Source: Candidatus Sulfopaludibacter sp. SbA3 (GTDB lineage Bacteria > Acidobacteriota > Terriglobia > Bryobacterales > Bryobacteraceae). Taken from it: a DNA stretch of 64,000 bases. Shown here in pieces: positions 55,784 to 64,000 of this stretch (position 1 is the first letter of the stretch; each line of letters starts with the position of its first letter). The translations under genes and the position numbers were made by a program. The stretch lies in contig CAMDED010000008.1 of the NCBI GenBank assembly GCA_945893365.1, positions 25,531-89,530 of the forward strand. Reading direction: 5' to 3'. The notes under the pieces were generated by a model. The model was not told the origin of the DNA. It made no database searches and saw nothing but the letters and a program-made list of their open reading frames with translations.

Positions 55784-56338
55784 CTAGCTCTTTGTTTTCG
55801 GGTTCTCCACTCGAAGGTTGTTGATCACCGGTCCGAACGAAAGGCCCGCGGAGGAGGCGCGTAAGGTGGCGACATTCTTTTCCATCTCGCTGTTGACCAC
55901 CCCTTCGAGCGTCACGTGGCCGTTATTCACGATAATGTGGATGGGTGGAACGCTCTGAATCCCGTACCGGCTCAGCACCGGGTCCCGATAGAGCGCGCGG
56001 GCCACGCGAACGCGCAGCTCGTCGTCGAATCGCGACAGCGGCAGAACTTCAAGCCGGTTCGCGACGCCCGTAACTCCGGGGACGCGGAGGGAGATCCGCT
56101 CCAGATCCTTTTTCTTGAACGGCTGACTGACCTGCCCGCTCAGTTCCACGACTCCGTCGCGAACTCCGATGTTGATGTTGTCCCAGATGGTGTACCGCGT
56201 ATACATCCGGACCTCGTGCGCCGTCCTGGCCGCGATGTCCGCATCGGTCGAGGAACGGCCCGCTGTTGCCGCGGCCGCGGCTCCCGAAAAAATCAGCGCC
56301 GTTGCCATGCTCAGGTTGCGAATCAATTTGTATTTCAT
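55784..56338 (-). CDS. Secreted BON-domain protein
   Basis: 184 residues: signal peptide (about 1-26), then two BON domains, YTIWDNINIGVRDGVVELSG with VPGVTGVANRLEVLP (about 50-105), and a second VRVARALYRDPVLSRYG with VNNGHVTLEGVVNSEMEKN. BON domains bind membranes or phospholipid in OsmY-type periplasmic proteins, often under osmotic or envelope stress. A terminator follows. Confidence 0.85.
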   Translation of the reverse strand: MKYKLIRNLSMATALIFSGAAAAATAGRSSTDADIAARTAHEVRMYTRYTIWDNINIGVRDGVVELSGQVSQPFKKKDLERISLRVPGVTGVANRLEVLPLSRFDDELRVRVARALYRDPVLSRYGIQSVPPIHIIVNNGHVTLEGVVNSEMEKNVATLRASSAGLSFGPVINNLRVENPKTKS

Positions 56339-56717
56339 CTTCTTTCTCCTTCCTACACCACTATTTACGCGGCTCCCAGGTACGCGGTTTCCGGGTTACG
56401 CAAAGGAAGAGTAAAAGGTTTGTAAAGGCAGGGGAGGCAGACGGGCCGGGCGGATCCCGGTCCGGGCAGAGAGCGGTCAAGTGCCGCGGAGGCGCGCCCC
56501 CACCTCGCTCGGCCCGGAGTCGCGTCGTTTACCAGTGCTCGGGCGTGCCCCCGGCACGCGGTTTCACATTTCGTGCGACGCTTTGGGTAGGCTTGAAGAG
56601 AAGTCCACGAGTAGTGTTCAATTGTTAGGAGAACTATGCCCCCGTGTTTGAACCACGCCGAAGGGTACCGCAAGTGCCTGACCGCCGGGTGCTTTGCGGC
56701 ACTCATGTGGGGCGCGT
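56339..56717. other. Intergenic stretch, about 380 bp, nothing recognised
   Basis: It carries the promoter side of the BON gene and the entry to the DUF6978/DUF1828 cassette. Short open frames lack motifs. Codon-like periodicity near 56640-56717 could be the tail of an older gene. Confidence 0.4.
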
Positions 56718-57165
56718 ATGCCTGATATCGTCATTACCCAAGCGGAAGCCGATGCTTTGATACCCAAGGAAAAACACCACGTCAATGACAAGGAATGGAC
56801 CTTTTCCGGCTGGCGAGAGGCTTGCAATCCCCCTGATCTCGCCTGACAACGTGAGCACTTCATGCTTGGCGTCAGCCGCGCCCAAATCAAGCTAACGAAA
56901 GCCACTTATCAGAGCCGGGCGAGGCAGGCGATCATCCTTGTGCGGCTCGATCTGGACGGCCCGCCACACCGGAACCCGGACGGCGCGGAGATCCCATGTC
57001 CACATCTCCACGTCTACCGTGAAAGGCCTCGGTGACAAGTGGGCGATCCCGGTCCCCGTTGATAGGTATATGAATACCCTGGACCTTTTTTCCACTTTCG
57101 AGGCGTTCATGGTGCACTGCAACATCACGAACCCTCCTCACGTTCAGAAGGGGCTTTTCTCATGA
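56718..57165 (+). pseudogene. DUF6978-family gene broken by three indels
   Basis: From ATG 56718 the protein reads MPDIVITQAEADALIPKEKH and HVNDKEWTF, then an extra T near 56803 shifts the frame. The next frame reads [11 protein letters not shown], and a missing base near 56857 restores the first frame, which reads [20 protein letters not shown] to CPHLHVYRE. An extra A near 57022 then moves reading to the last frame, [20 protein letters not shown] to HVQKGLFS. With the three corrections it is a continuous protein of about 147 residues that ends in an ATGA overlap with the DUF1828 gene. The number of indels argues for decay, though low-quality sequence is not excluded. Confidence 0.75.
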
Positions 57166-57938
57166 CGATGGTGCAGGAAATTGAGAAGCTCCTGAACGAC
57201 TACCGCGCGTGGCTGAAAGACAAAACGACGCTGCGCGAAGTGGACGGGTCTTGGGTCGAGATAACAACGCCTTACCTGGACCGGCACAATGACGCCTTGC
57301 AAATCTATGCTCGTCGGGAAAATGGTGGCTACGTGCTGACGGATGATCGCTACACCATACACGACCTCGAATCGTCGGGCTGCAACCTCAACACGGAGAA
57401 GCGCCAAGACCTCTTGAAAATGACGCTAAACGGCTTCGGCGTGAGGCTGAACGACGAGGCCCTCGAAGTGCGCGCAACCCTGGATAACTTCCCGCTACGC
57501 AAGCACAATCTCATTCAGGCTATGCTCGCTGTGAATGACCTTTTCTATCTCGCAAAGCCGGTCGTGGAGAGCCTGTTTTTCGAGAACGTGATTGAGTGGC
57601 TCGAAGCCAACGAAATCCGCTACACGCCCAAGGCGAAGCTCACCGGCGCCAGCGGCTACGACCATCTTTTCGATTTTGTCATCCCAAAGTCTGGAAAAAA
57701 GCAGCCGGAACGCATCGTGCAGGCGCTCAATCGCCCGACACGCGACACTGCGGAATCGTTCATTCTTGCATGGCTCGATACACGCCAAGTGCGGCCACCG
57801 GATTCCCGGGCGTACGCCGTTCTGAACGATATGGAACAGCCGGTTTCAGGCGGTGTGATCGATGCGTTTCGCAACTATCGAATCGATCCCGTGCCGTGGA
57901 GTCGCCGCGGCGAAGTCGTCACGGAACTGGCTGCGTAG
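57162..57938 (+). CDS. DUF1828/DUF1829 domain protein
   Basis: 258 residues, intact. N-terminal DUF1828 (about 1-95: [40 protein letters not shown]) and C-terminal DUF1829 (about 130-235: [20 protein letters not shown]). The combination accompanies DUF6978 genes in many genomes as a two-gene module, placed in mobile or defence-like regions. Its activity is unknown. The partner is broken. Confidence 0.78.
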   Translation: MTMVQEIEKLLNDYRAWLKDKTTLREVDGSWVEITTPYLDRHNDALQIYARRENGGYVLTDDRYTIHDLESSGCNLNTEKRQDLLKMTLNGFGVRLNDEALEVRATLDNFPLRKHNLIQAMLAVNDLFYLAKPVVESLFFENVIEWLEANEIRYTPKAKLTGASGYDHLFDFVIPKSGKKQPERIVQALNRPTRDTAESFILAWLDTRQVRPPDSRAYAVLNDMEQPVSGGVIDAFRNYRIDPVPWSRRGEVVTELAA

Positions 57939-58010
57939 TTCCCAGAAAAGCTGTAATACGGCCACGGGAACCGTGTCATCCATCGGCGCTTGATGGGAAC
58001 TTCGCTCCGG

Positions 58011-58673
58011 TCAGACCGTCTTCTCTCTTGAATAGCACACCGGCTCGATCCCGCATTCGGCGCACCGAGGCTTTCGCGCCTGACAAGGACCGCGGCCATG
58101 GTGGATCATCTGATGCGAAAACAGAATCCAGCGGTCTTTCGGGACGATTTTCATCAGATCCCGCTCGATTTTCACCGGATCGGTGTTCTTTGTAAGGTCG
58201 AGGCGCAGCGAAAGCCGCTGGACATGCGTATCCACCACCACCCCCGACGCGACTCCATACCCGGTGCCGAGCACCACGTTCGCGGTCTTTCGCGCCGCTC
58301 CGGGAATCGTGAGCATTTCTTCAATCGTGCAAGGCACTTCACCCCCGAAATTGGCCAGCACCGCCTTCGCCGCGCCCGCAATCGATTTCGCCTTGTTGTT
58401 GAAAAAGCCGGTAGAGCGGATATCCTCCGCCAGCACCTCGGCCCGGACCGCCGCGAAGTCCTTGACAGTCGGGTACTTAGCGAACAGACCGGGCGTCACC
58501 ATGTTCACTCGCCGGTCGGTGCACTGAGCCGAAAGAATCGTCGCGACCAACAATTCCCAGGGGTTCCGGTGCGTGAGGGCGCAGGTGACGTTCGGATACA
58601 TCCTGTCCAGCCCGGCAAGAATCGCTCCCACACGCGCCTTCCGCTCCGCTGCTGTTGTCGGTTTTCCGGCCAT
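58011..58673 (-). CDS. nth: Endonuclease III
   Basis: 220 residues. Helix-hairpin-helix region with IPGAARKTANVVLG, catalytic K129 and D148 (VVDTHVQRLSLRL), and the 4Fe-4S cluster C197-x6-C204-x2-C207-x5-C213. It removes oxidised pyrimidines and cleaves the DNA backbone. It is divergent from the polysaccharide operon; the 129-bp gap carries promoters of both. Confidence 0.96.
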   Translation of the reverse strand: MAGKPTTAAERKARVGAILAGLDRMYPNVTCALTHRNPWELLVATILSAQCTDRRVNMVTPGLFAKYPTVKDFAAVRAEVLAEDIRSTGFFNNKAKSIAGAAKAVLANFGGEVPCTIEEMLTIPGAARKTANVVLGTGYGVASGVVVDTHVQRLSLRLDLTKNTDPVKIERDLMKIVPKDRWILFSHQMIHHGRGPCQARKPRCAECGIEPVCYSREKTV

Positions 58674-58802
58674 TTAGACCTAGGTATGATAGCATCTCAT
58701 GCTCTCGCGACCTCCGAATCCCCACTTCGGTGACCAAGGCCGTGGCTACCGGACAGCCTTTCGCAGCGCGCTAACGCCCCCGTTTAGTATCATGAGGTGG
58801 AT

Positions 58803-59549
58803 ATGAAAGGTGTCGTGCTGGCCGGCGGAACGGGAAGCCGGCTGTTCCCCCTTACGAAGATTACCAACAAGCATTTGCTGCCGATTTACGACCAGCCGAT
58901 GATTTATTACCCCATCCAGACGCTTGTGGACGCGGGGATTCGCGACATTCTCGTGGTCACCGGCGGCAGGAATGCAGGGGATTTTCTGCGGCTCCTGGCC
59001 AACGGAAAACACTTCGGCCTGTCCCACATCGATTTCACCTATCAGGAAGGCGAGGGCGGCATCGCGGAGGCGCTGAACCTGGCCCACCATTTCGCCGATG
59101 GCCATAAGATTTGCGTCATCCTGGGCGATAACATCATTGAAGGCAATATCCGCGGCGCGGTCGAGGAATTCCTCAAACAGCCGCGCGGCGCGAGAATTTT
59201 GCTGAAAGAGGTCCAGGACGCGGAGCGCTTTGGAGTCGCCGAACTGGTGGGCGAAAAGGTGATCAACATTGAGGAGAAGCCGCGGCGGCCGAAATCGAAC
59301 TACGCCGTCACGGGCATCTATATGTACGATACGACGATCTTCGACAAGATCAACACGCTTGAACCCTCGGCGCGCGGGGAGCTGGAAATCACCGACGTCA
59401 ACAACGCCTATATCCGCGAGGGTTCCATGTCGTTCTCGATGCTCGAAGGCTGGTGGACGGACGCCGGCACGTTCGACTCTCTCCTGCGAGCGAGCAACCT
59501 GGTCGCCGGCACGCTCCGCAAACCCGTTGAAGGGACGCCGGGCGACTGA
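58803..59549 (+). CDS. rmlA: Glucose-1-phosphate thymidylyltransferase (short type)
   Basis: 248 residues from the ATG at 58803 (GAGG 5 bp upstream); a GTG at 58797 is in frame. VLAGGTGSRLFPLTKITNKH, LLPIYDQPMIYYPIQTLVDA, GDNIIEG and TGIYMYDTTIFDKI are RmlA. It makes dTDP-glucose for rhamnose and related sugars. Its stop overlaps the next ATG by one base. Confidence 0.93.
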   Translation: MKGVVLAGGTGSRLFPLTKITNKHLLPIYDQPMIYYPIQTLVDAGIRDILVVTGGRNAGDFLRLLANGKHFGLSHIDFTYQEGEGGIAEALNLAHHFADGHKICVILGDNIIEGNIRGAVEEFLKQPRGARILLKEVQDAERFGVAELVGEKVINIEEKPRRPKSNYAVTGIYMYDTTIFDKINTLEPSARGELEITDVNNAYIREGSMSFSMLEGWWTDAGTFDSLLRASNLVAGTLRKPVEGTPGD

Positions 59550-60109
59550 TGGCTCCCGTCCTCGCGCAGTTCAAAGGCCTCTCTTTGCGCGTTCCCGAAT
59601 GCGAGAAAGGGATCGGCTCGGTGATTCTTTCTCCCGGCTCGGCGAACCTCATTGAAGGCATCGGCATTCAGCCTCTCGCCTTGTGGCCCGACGACCGCGG
59701 ATATTTCCTCGAAGTGCAGCGCGCCGGGGAGGGAATTGCGGCGGCTTTTCCGCCGGAGACCACTCAGACCTCGGCGGCGCTCACCTACTCGGGCGGCATC
59801 AAGGCATTCCACTATCATCTGGATCAGACGGATTGCTGGACCGTGGCGCTTGGAATGATGCAGGTGGCGCTGGTCGATCTGCGGGAAGGTTCGCGGACCT
59901 ACGGAGCGCGTAACACGCTCTATGTGGGCCAGTTGCGCCCCTGGCAGATTCTGATACCGCCGGGTGTGGCGCACGGCTACAAGGTGATCGGCGAACAAGC
60001 GGCGATGCTTGTGTATCTCACGGACCGCTTCTACAACCCGAAGGACGAAGGCCGGATTCCGTACAACGATTCTCGCATTCAGTACGATTGGGAATCGCAG
60101 TACAAGTAG
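59549..60109 (+). CDS. dTDP-4-dehydrorhamnose 3,5-epimerase-like cupin
   Basis: 186 residues. The RmlC fold: LALWPDDRGYFLEVQRAG, IKAFHYHLDQTDCW with the catalytic His, and IPPGVAHGYKVIGEQAAMLV. The order after rmlA supports an rmlC role, but the sequence is more divergent than usual, so a related sugar epimerase is possible. Confidence 0.85.
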   Translation: MAPVLAQFKGLSLRVPECEKGIGSVILSPGSANLIEGIGIQPLALWPDDRGYFLEVQRAGEGIAAAFPPETTQTSAALTYSGGIKAFHYHLDQTDCWTVALGMMQVALVDLREGSRTYGARNTLYVGQLRPWQILIPPGVAHGYKVIGEQAAMLVYLTDRFYNPKDEGRIPYNDSRIQYDWESQYK

Positions 60110-60122
60110 CGGAGCCGGGCAC

Positions 60123-61190
60123 ATGCACGCCGCCCTCGACGCCACGCCCCTCACCGTCAAGACGGGGGGCGTCGGGCGGTATACTGCTGAATTGACACGC
60201 GCGCTCGGCGAGGCGTTTCCCGGCGACGTCTACACGCTGGTTTCCGATCAGCCTTTTGAGATGCCGCCCGGCTGTCCTTTGAACGTGAAGCGTGGAGGCT
60301 CGCCGCGAAACCGTCTGGAGCGCCTCTGGTGGTCCTGGGGGCTCGGCCGCGAACTCGGCCGCTCAGGCGCCCACTTGTTCCACGGGACCGATTTCTCGAC
60401 ACCGTACTTCACGAGCGTTCCGAGCGTGATGACGGTGCACGATCTCTCTCCCTGGATGGACCCGCGTTGGCACCACGCGGCGGAACGGGTCCGCAAACGC
60501 GCGCCGCTGCTGCTTGGATTGGGGATCGCGACCATGGTCGTGACGGTGAGCGAATCCGTCAGGCGAGAGGCGATCGAGCGGTTTCGGCTGAATCCGGCTC
60601 GCGTGGTGGCGATCCCCAACGCGGCCTCCGCGATGTTCCGCCCGGTGCCTGTCCCGCCCGCCAAACCGTATTTCCTCTACGTCGGGACGCTTGAGCCGCG
60701 GAAGAACCTCGCGTGCCTCGTGGAGGCTTGGGCCGCGGTTCGCGGGAAGCGCGACGTGGATCTGGTCCTGGTGGGACGCAGGCGTCACGATTTCCCGCCC
60801 ATCGATGCCCGGCCAGGCCTGCATGTTCTCGGCGCGGTTCCCGACCAGGAGCTGCCCGCGCTCTACTCTGGCGCGCTTGCTTTCGTTTATCCGTCGTTTT
60901 ACGAAGGATTCGGACTGCCTGTTCTTGAAGCCATGCAGTGCGGTGCGATGGCGCTGGTTTCAAACGACCCGGCCATCCTCGAAGTGACCGGTGAAGCGGC
61001 TGTACGTCTCGACGCGCGCGCTCCGCGAGAGTGGTCGGACGCGATGCAAGCCGCACTGAGCAGGCCGGAGTGGGTAGCGCAAATGCGGCAGCTTGCCCTG
61101 AATCGCGCGCGCGAATTTTCCTGGCATCGGACCGCGGTTCGCACGCGGGAGGTTTATGAGCAGGCCATCCGCCTTGTTTCTTACTCCTGA
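60123..61190 (+). CDS. Glycosyltransferase family 4 (GT-B fold)
   Basis: 355 residues from ATG 60123: TPLTVKTGGVGRYTAELTRA, HGTDFSTPYF, VTVSESVRREAIERFRLNP, FLYVGTLEPRKNLACLVEAW and the donor motif YPSFYEGFGLPVLEAMQCGA (with the E-x7-E arrangement). It adds a sugar during surface polysaccharide synthesis. The next gene begins 35 bp before its stop. Confidence 0.9.
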   Translation: MHAALDATPLTVKTGGVGRYTAELTRALGEAFPGDVYTLVSDQPFEMPPGCPLNVKRGGSPRNRLERLWWSWGLGRELGRSGAHLFHGTDFSTPYFTSVPSVMTVHDLSPWMDPRWHHAAERVRKRAPLLLGLGIATMVVTVSESVRREAIERFRLNPARVVAIPNAASAMFRPVPVPPAKPYFLYVGTLEPRKNLACLVEAWAAVRGKRDVDLVLVGRRRHDFPPIDARPGLHVLGAVPDQELPALYSGALAFVYPSFYEGFGLPVLEAMQCGAMALVSNDPAILEVTGEAAVRLDARAPREWSDAMQAALSRPEWVAQMRQLALNRAREFSWHRTAVRTREVYEQAIRLVSYS

Positions 61191-62349
61191 GGCGCCCTAC
61201 CCCGCCATCGGCGGAGGCGCCCTGAGAGCGGCTTCCCTCTTCGAGTACCTCGCCCAGCGGTATGACGTGGATGTAATCGCGTTTCGTGAACCGGGCGCTC
61301 CGGACCCGGAGGCGGCGTTTCCTCCCGGAATGGCGCGCACGGTGAGCGTGGTGGACCTTCCCTACAACTCGCGGCATCTGCCTGCGAAGATCGCGCGCAA
61401 CGGCAGCCGTTTGCTGCGGGGCGTACCGCCGCTGCTCGATCGGTTCTCGGGCCAGGAAGCCGCGGTTGCGGGCTTTCTCGGCGGAAAATCCTACCAGGCC
61501 GCCGTGGTGGAACACTTCTGGCTTGCGCCTTACCTGGAGACGATTGCCCCGGCCGCGCGCAGGACGGTGCTCGATCTGGTGGACGTCGAGTCCGTGTTGC
61601 ACGAGCGATGCAGCCGCGTCGAGCGCTGGCCCGCGGCGATCGCGCATCGCGTTTTTCACTCGGCGTGCCGGGGTCTTGAGCGCGAGTGGTTTCCGCGGTA
61701 TTCGGCGCTGCTTGCCACGTCCGTGGACGATGCGCGTACGATTCGCGAAATTGCTCCGCAGGCGCGCGTGGTGGTGTATCCGAACACGATTCCATGGATC
61801 CCGCAGCCTTCGCCGCCCGAGGAAAACGCCATCGCTTTTTCGGGCAATCTGGAGTATCACCCGAACGTTTCGGCGGTCCGGCATTTCCGCTCCGCAATCT
61901 GGCCCCTGCTGCGCGAGCGATGGCCGGGCCTGAAGTGGCGGCTGATTGGAAAAAATCCGCAGGGAGTCGCGAAGTATGTTGCGGGCGATCCGCGGATTGA
62001 GTGTTCCGGACCCATCGTGGACGCCATTGAGGAACTCGCCCGCGCGCAGGTAGTGATCGTTCCAGTGCTCGCGGGAAGCGGCACGCGGCTCAAGATTGTG
62101 GAAGCGTGGGCCGCCGGGCGCGCGGTGGTCTCGACGCGGCTGGGAGCGGAAGGCTTGCCCACTTGCGACGGCGGGAACATCATACTGGCGGATGAAGCCG
62201 GCGAGTTCGCCCGCGCCGTGTCGGCGCTGCTCGAATGCGCGGAGCGCAGGAATACGATCGGCGTCGCGGGGCGGCGCACCTATGAGACGGAAGGGACGTG
62301 GCAATCGGCCTGGGCGAAGCTCGAAGCGAGCGGGGTATGCGAACCGTAA
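61156..62349 (+). CDS. Glycosyltransferase (GT-B, GT4/GT1-like)
   Basis: 397 residues: FLTPEAPYPAIGGGALRAAS, NTIPWIPQPSPPEENAIAFS, GNLEYHPNVSAVRHF and the donor motif VIVPVLAGSGTRLKIVEAWA. A typical polymerising or side-branch transferase of the same operon. It overlaps the outer-membrane protein gene start by 13 bp. Confidence 0.88.
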   Translation: MSRPSALFLTPEAPYPAIGGGALRAASLFEYLAQRYDVDVIAFREPGAPDPEAAFPPGMARTVSVVDLPYNSRHLPAKIARNGSRLLRGVPPLLDRFSGQEAAVAGFLGGKSYQAAVVEHFWLAPYLETIAPAARRTVLDLVDVESVLHERCSRVERWPAAIAHRVFHSACRGLEREWFPRYSALLATSVDDARTIREIAPQARVVVYPNTIPWIPQPSPPEENAIAFSGNLEYHPNVSAVRHFRSAIWPLLRERWPGLKWRLIGKNPQGVAKYVAGDPRIECSGPIVDAIEELARAQVVIVPVLAGSGTRLKIVEAWAAGRAVVSTRLGAEGLPTCDGGNIILADEAGEFARAVSALLECAERRNTIGVAGRRTYETEGTWQSAWAKLEASGVCEP

Positions 62350-62846
62350 CCGCACTTCCGCTATTGATCCTGCTCTGGACTGCGCCCGATTGCTTCGCCC
62401 GCATACGCCTGAGCCGTGGCTCGCGGAACTCGTTCCGCGCGTCCACCACCCAACAGCGCCGCCGGTTCAACATCGATCCGTACTTCACCGAGCCGGGAAA
62501 CATCGATCTGGAACTCGGAACGGCGCGGTCTTCGGCATACCGCTCCGCACCCGTGACCATCAAGTACACACCCGATGGATTGGGAGGCTTTTGGCGGCGC
62601 ACAGAGGTAAGCGCCAGTTTCGAGGGTGTTTCGAGCACGGCAGGGCAAGATTCGTGGACGACACATTTCGGCGGCCGCATCGGAATTCAGGCGAGCCACA
62701 TGCTGTATGACGTGGCTCCGTTTTCGATCGTGTTCGTACCGCAGGCCGTCTTCCTGCTGCGCGGTGACGGCGGCGCCCGGCTAGGGGGGCCAGTGGTTGG
62801 CAACTACGACTTCGGCCTCAACAGCATTGGCACGCATGTCACGTGG
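62337..62846 (+). pseudogene. 5' half of an outer-membrane beta-barrel protein gene, truncated
   Basis: From ATG 62337: a signal peptide (TVTALPLLILLWTAPDCFA), then YFTEPGNIDLELGTARSS, FWRRTEVSASFEGVS, GGRIGIQASHMLYDVAPFSI, ending at GGPVVGNYDFGLNSIGTHV. The barrel-like strands stop abruptly at about 62846 where VapB-like sequence begins in another frame. The frame stays open to 62969 only by reading through antitoxin DNA. The operon's last gene has thus lost its 3' half. Confidence 0.65.
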
Positions 62847-63072
62847 TCCGGTTCAGGCTGGCGCCGAAGTGGTTATCGAGCCCGACGCGCAACCGTTCGC
62901 CGTTATCCGCGCGGCTGCTCCGGTGCGCCGGACCATCTCCGAGTGCATTGCTCTGGCGGAAGCCCATGAAAAGGAAACCGGGCATGCCCCGGTGCTCGAT
63001 CCGGACTTCGCCGCCGACGTGGAGGAGATCGTCCGCAATCGAAAGCCGTGGAACCCTCGCTCGTGGGAATAA
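62836..63072 (+). CDS. Antitoxin of a VapBC module, 5' end missing
   Basis: From ATG 62836: SRGPVQAGAEVVIEPDAQPF, then AVIRAAAPVRRTISECIAL and PVLDPDFAADVEEIVRNRKP, which is the common Phd/VapB-like C-terminal pattern (DPDFAADVE, RNRKPW). The usual first 25 or so residues (the DNA-binding end) are replaced by outer-membrane-protein DNA, so this antitoxin likely cannot repress its operon. Confidence 0.7.
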   Translation: MSRGPVQAGAEVVIEPDAQPFAVIRAAAPVRRTISECIALAEAHEKETGHAPVLDPDFAADVEEIVRNRKPWNPRSWE

Positions 63073-63464
63073 TCCTCGACTCCAGCATAGTGATCGCCGG
63101 CGAGCGTCGGGGCCATACCGTCCGGGAGATCCTGCCGCAGTTCAAAGCGGGTTACGGAGAAATCGAGGTCGGCGTTTCCGTGTTGACCATCGTGGAATTA
63201 GCGCACGGCATCGAGCGTGCTGGAACCGGGGAGCGCCGGCAACGGCGAGACGCCTTCGTCGATGAACTGATCCGCGACGTGCCGATACATCCAGTCACCG
63301 TCGCGACGGCCAGACTCGCGGGGAGCATCGAGGGCGGCCAGGCGGCTCACGGCGTAAACATCGCCTTCGAGAACCTGCTCATCGCCGCCACCGGCAATGT
63401 CCGCCATTTCGAGGCCGTTCCCCGGCCTGACGGTCGTGAAGATGTGAAGCCATTGCGCCATTGA
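63063..63464 (+). CDS. VapC-like PIN toxin with internal deletion
   Basis: Start GTG 63063 (a GTG at 63048 is in frame): GIILDSSIVIAGERRGHT, SVLTIVELAHGIERAG, then IAFENLLIAATGNVRHFEAV. Compared with the family, about nine residues are absent between LLIAAT and GNVRHF, and the position usually Asp before LLI is Asn. The active site is probably damaged. The 10-bp overlap with the antitoxin stop is normal for VapBC. Confidence 0.65.
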   Translation: MGIILDSSIVIAGERRGHTVREILPQFKAGYGEIEVGVSVLTIVELAHGIERAGTGERRQRRDAFVDELIRDVPIHPVTVATARLAGSIEGGQAAHGVNIAFENLLIAATGNVRHFEAVPRPDGREDVKPLRH

Positions 63465-63901
63465 TCCGAACGCATTCGCTGCGTCGCATCCAAGAGCTAC
63501 ACACCAACCGGGATGACTCGCGGTGGACTTTGGAGATCGCTTTCGAAAGGCACGAGGCGGACCACGTTGGCCAAACTGCCCTGCAAGCTCCCCAACCGGT
63601 CATTCAGCATTGCACCGGCTGCGGAGGTCGGATCACCAGACGGCCATATCTCCGGCTGTGCGGCGCCGTAGTATCCAGGGTTTACCTTCGCCAGCCACAG
63701 GCCCATTGCTCGATTGGAATATCCTCAGCCTGTCCGGAAAACGCAAGCACAACTCAATCATGGCCTTCCGCGCCCGTTCGCGCTGCGCGAATGCCGTGAA
63801 ACGATGACGCGCTAGCCCGACTTTCGCGAACTCGCACCTTGTTTCTCATGCCCTAGTACTACTGGGTCACAAACATAACATTTGGGTGTAAACTTGTTTT
63901 T
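63465..63901. other. Remnant DNA between the VapBC fragment and the transposase
   Basis: The minus strand carries short pieces of an unidentified protein in three frames: FAQRERARKAMIELCLRFPD (near 63780-63720), EDIPIEQWACGWR (near 63715) and VNPGYYGAAQPEIWPSGDPT (63680-63620). These suggest a decayed gene with frameshifts. No family recognised. The left end of the insertion sequence probably lies at 63840-63890. Confidence 0.4.
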
Positions 63902-64000
63902 GTGGGAACACGCCTCTCCACGCCAGGCCCACAGGAGAAGCGCTTCGCGGCGTATATGGACGGCCTGGCGCAAGCTGCGAAGCACGAAGACCGGCACGCG
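63902..64000 (+). mobile_element. IS701-like transposase, 5' end only (window edge)
   Basis: From GTG 63902: GTRLSTPGPQEKRFAAYMDG then LAQAAKHEDRHA at the window edge. The motif RFAAYMDGLAQAAKHEDRH is typical of the N-terminus of IS701-family DDE transposases. Whether the element is complete cannot be judged. It is the only insertion sequence seen and it sits beside the degraded VapBC and truncated outer-membrane gene. Confidence 0.65.

Noticed and set aside
60559..62355. 598-residue minus-strand frame over the glycosyltransferases
   Set aside because: Antisense to two overlapping glycosyltransferase genes in an operon; Arg-rich shadow.

Overview
The window is GC-rich, densely packed bacterial chromosome. 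Its gene content points to an acidobacterium of the Bryobacterales/Solibacter type: an Oar-like TonB-dependent receptor with an N-terminal carboxypeptidase-regulatory domain, PSCyt1-type haem domains, a DUF1080 protein, a TIGR03790 protein, an esterase/SMP-30 fusion, a DBH-like copper monooxygenase fused to a redoxin, and a PEP-CTERM remnant. This placement is inferred from protein families. No rRNA or tRNA gene was seen.

Layout. 1-4.3 kb: an isoaspartyl/glycosyl-asparaginase cut by the window edge, two secreted CxxCH haem proteins (one with squalene-cyclase-like repeats, one with ankyrin repeats) and a small split gene. 4.5-13.6 kb: a leftward housekeeping block (FUSC membrane protein, udgA, coaBC, rpoZ, gmk, yicC, MsbA-like ABC exporter, heptosyltransferase-like GT9, Trm112-like protein), mostly with 4-bp overlaps. 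13.7-21.7 kb: KDPG aldolase, copper monooxygenase, CBM9-like and DUF29 proteins, ftsB, cutA, a CpxAR-like two-component system and a TIGR03790 protein. 22.2-36.3 kb: the TonB-dependent receptor, then catabolic and secreted enzymes (galactarate dehydratase-like, AhpD-like, PH-domain pair, esterase/SMP-30 fusion, prolyl oligopeptidase, DUF1080, acyl-CoA synthetase). 36.4-43.3 kb: an SDR dehydrogenase and a membrane Fe-S oxidoreductase face each other; between them lie degraded extra copies of both 3' ends, alternating with small toxin-antitoxin-like cassettes. 43.3-56.3 kb: UDP-glucuronate decarboxylase, tsaD, a sigma/anti-sigma/periplasmic-sensor/HMA operon, GT2, metalloprotease, SDR, PepSY pair, tldD/pmbA, fliS, flaG and a BON protein. 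56.7-58 kb: a broken DUF6978 gene with an intact DUF1828/1829 gene. 58-64 kb: nth, a polysaccharide operon (rmlA, an rmlC-like gene, two glycosyltransferases, a truncated outer-membrane protein) running into a degraded VapBC-like module, remnants, and the start of an IS701-like transposase.

The most unusual feature is how accessory DNA is arranged. In at least two places (25.85-26.89 kb and 36.9-42.2 kb) the 3' ends of two convergent genes are present more than once, and the DNA between the copies differs. At 36.9-43.3 kb the interchangeable material is VapBC, HicAB, DUF433/DUF5615 and DUF2971. The variable segments begin at, or within about a dozen bases of, the stop codons of the flanking genes. 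One junction shows a 4-bp microhomology. This looks like repeated capture of alternative intergenic cassettes by recombination anchored in the conserved 3' ends, followed by decay; the mechanism is inference. Several other genes carry single-base frameshifts or in-frame stops, each marked in its entry, so assembly error should be excluded first.
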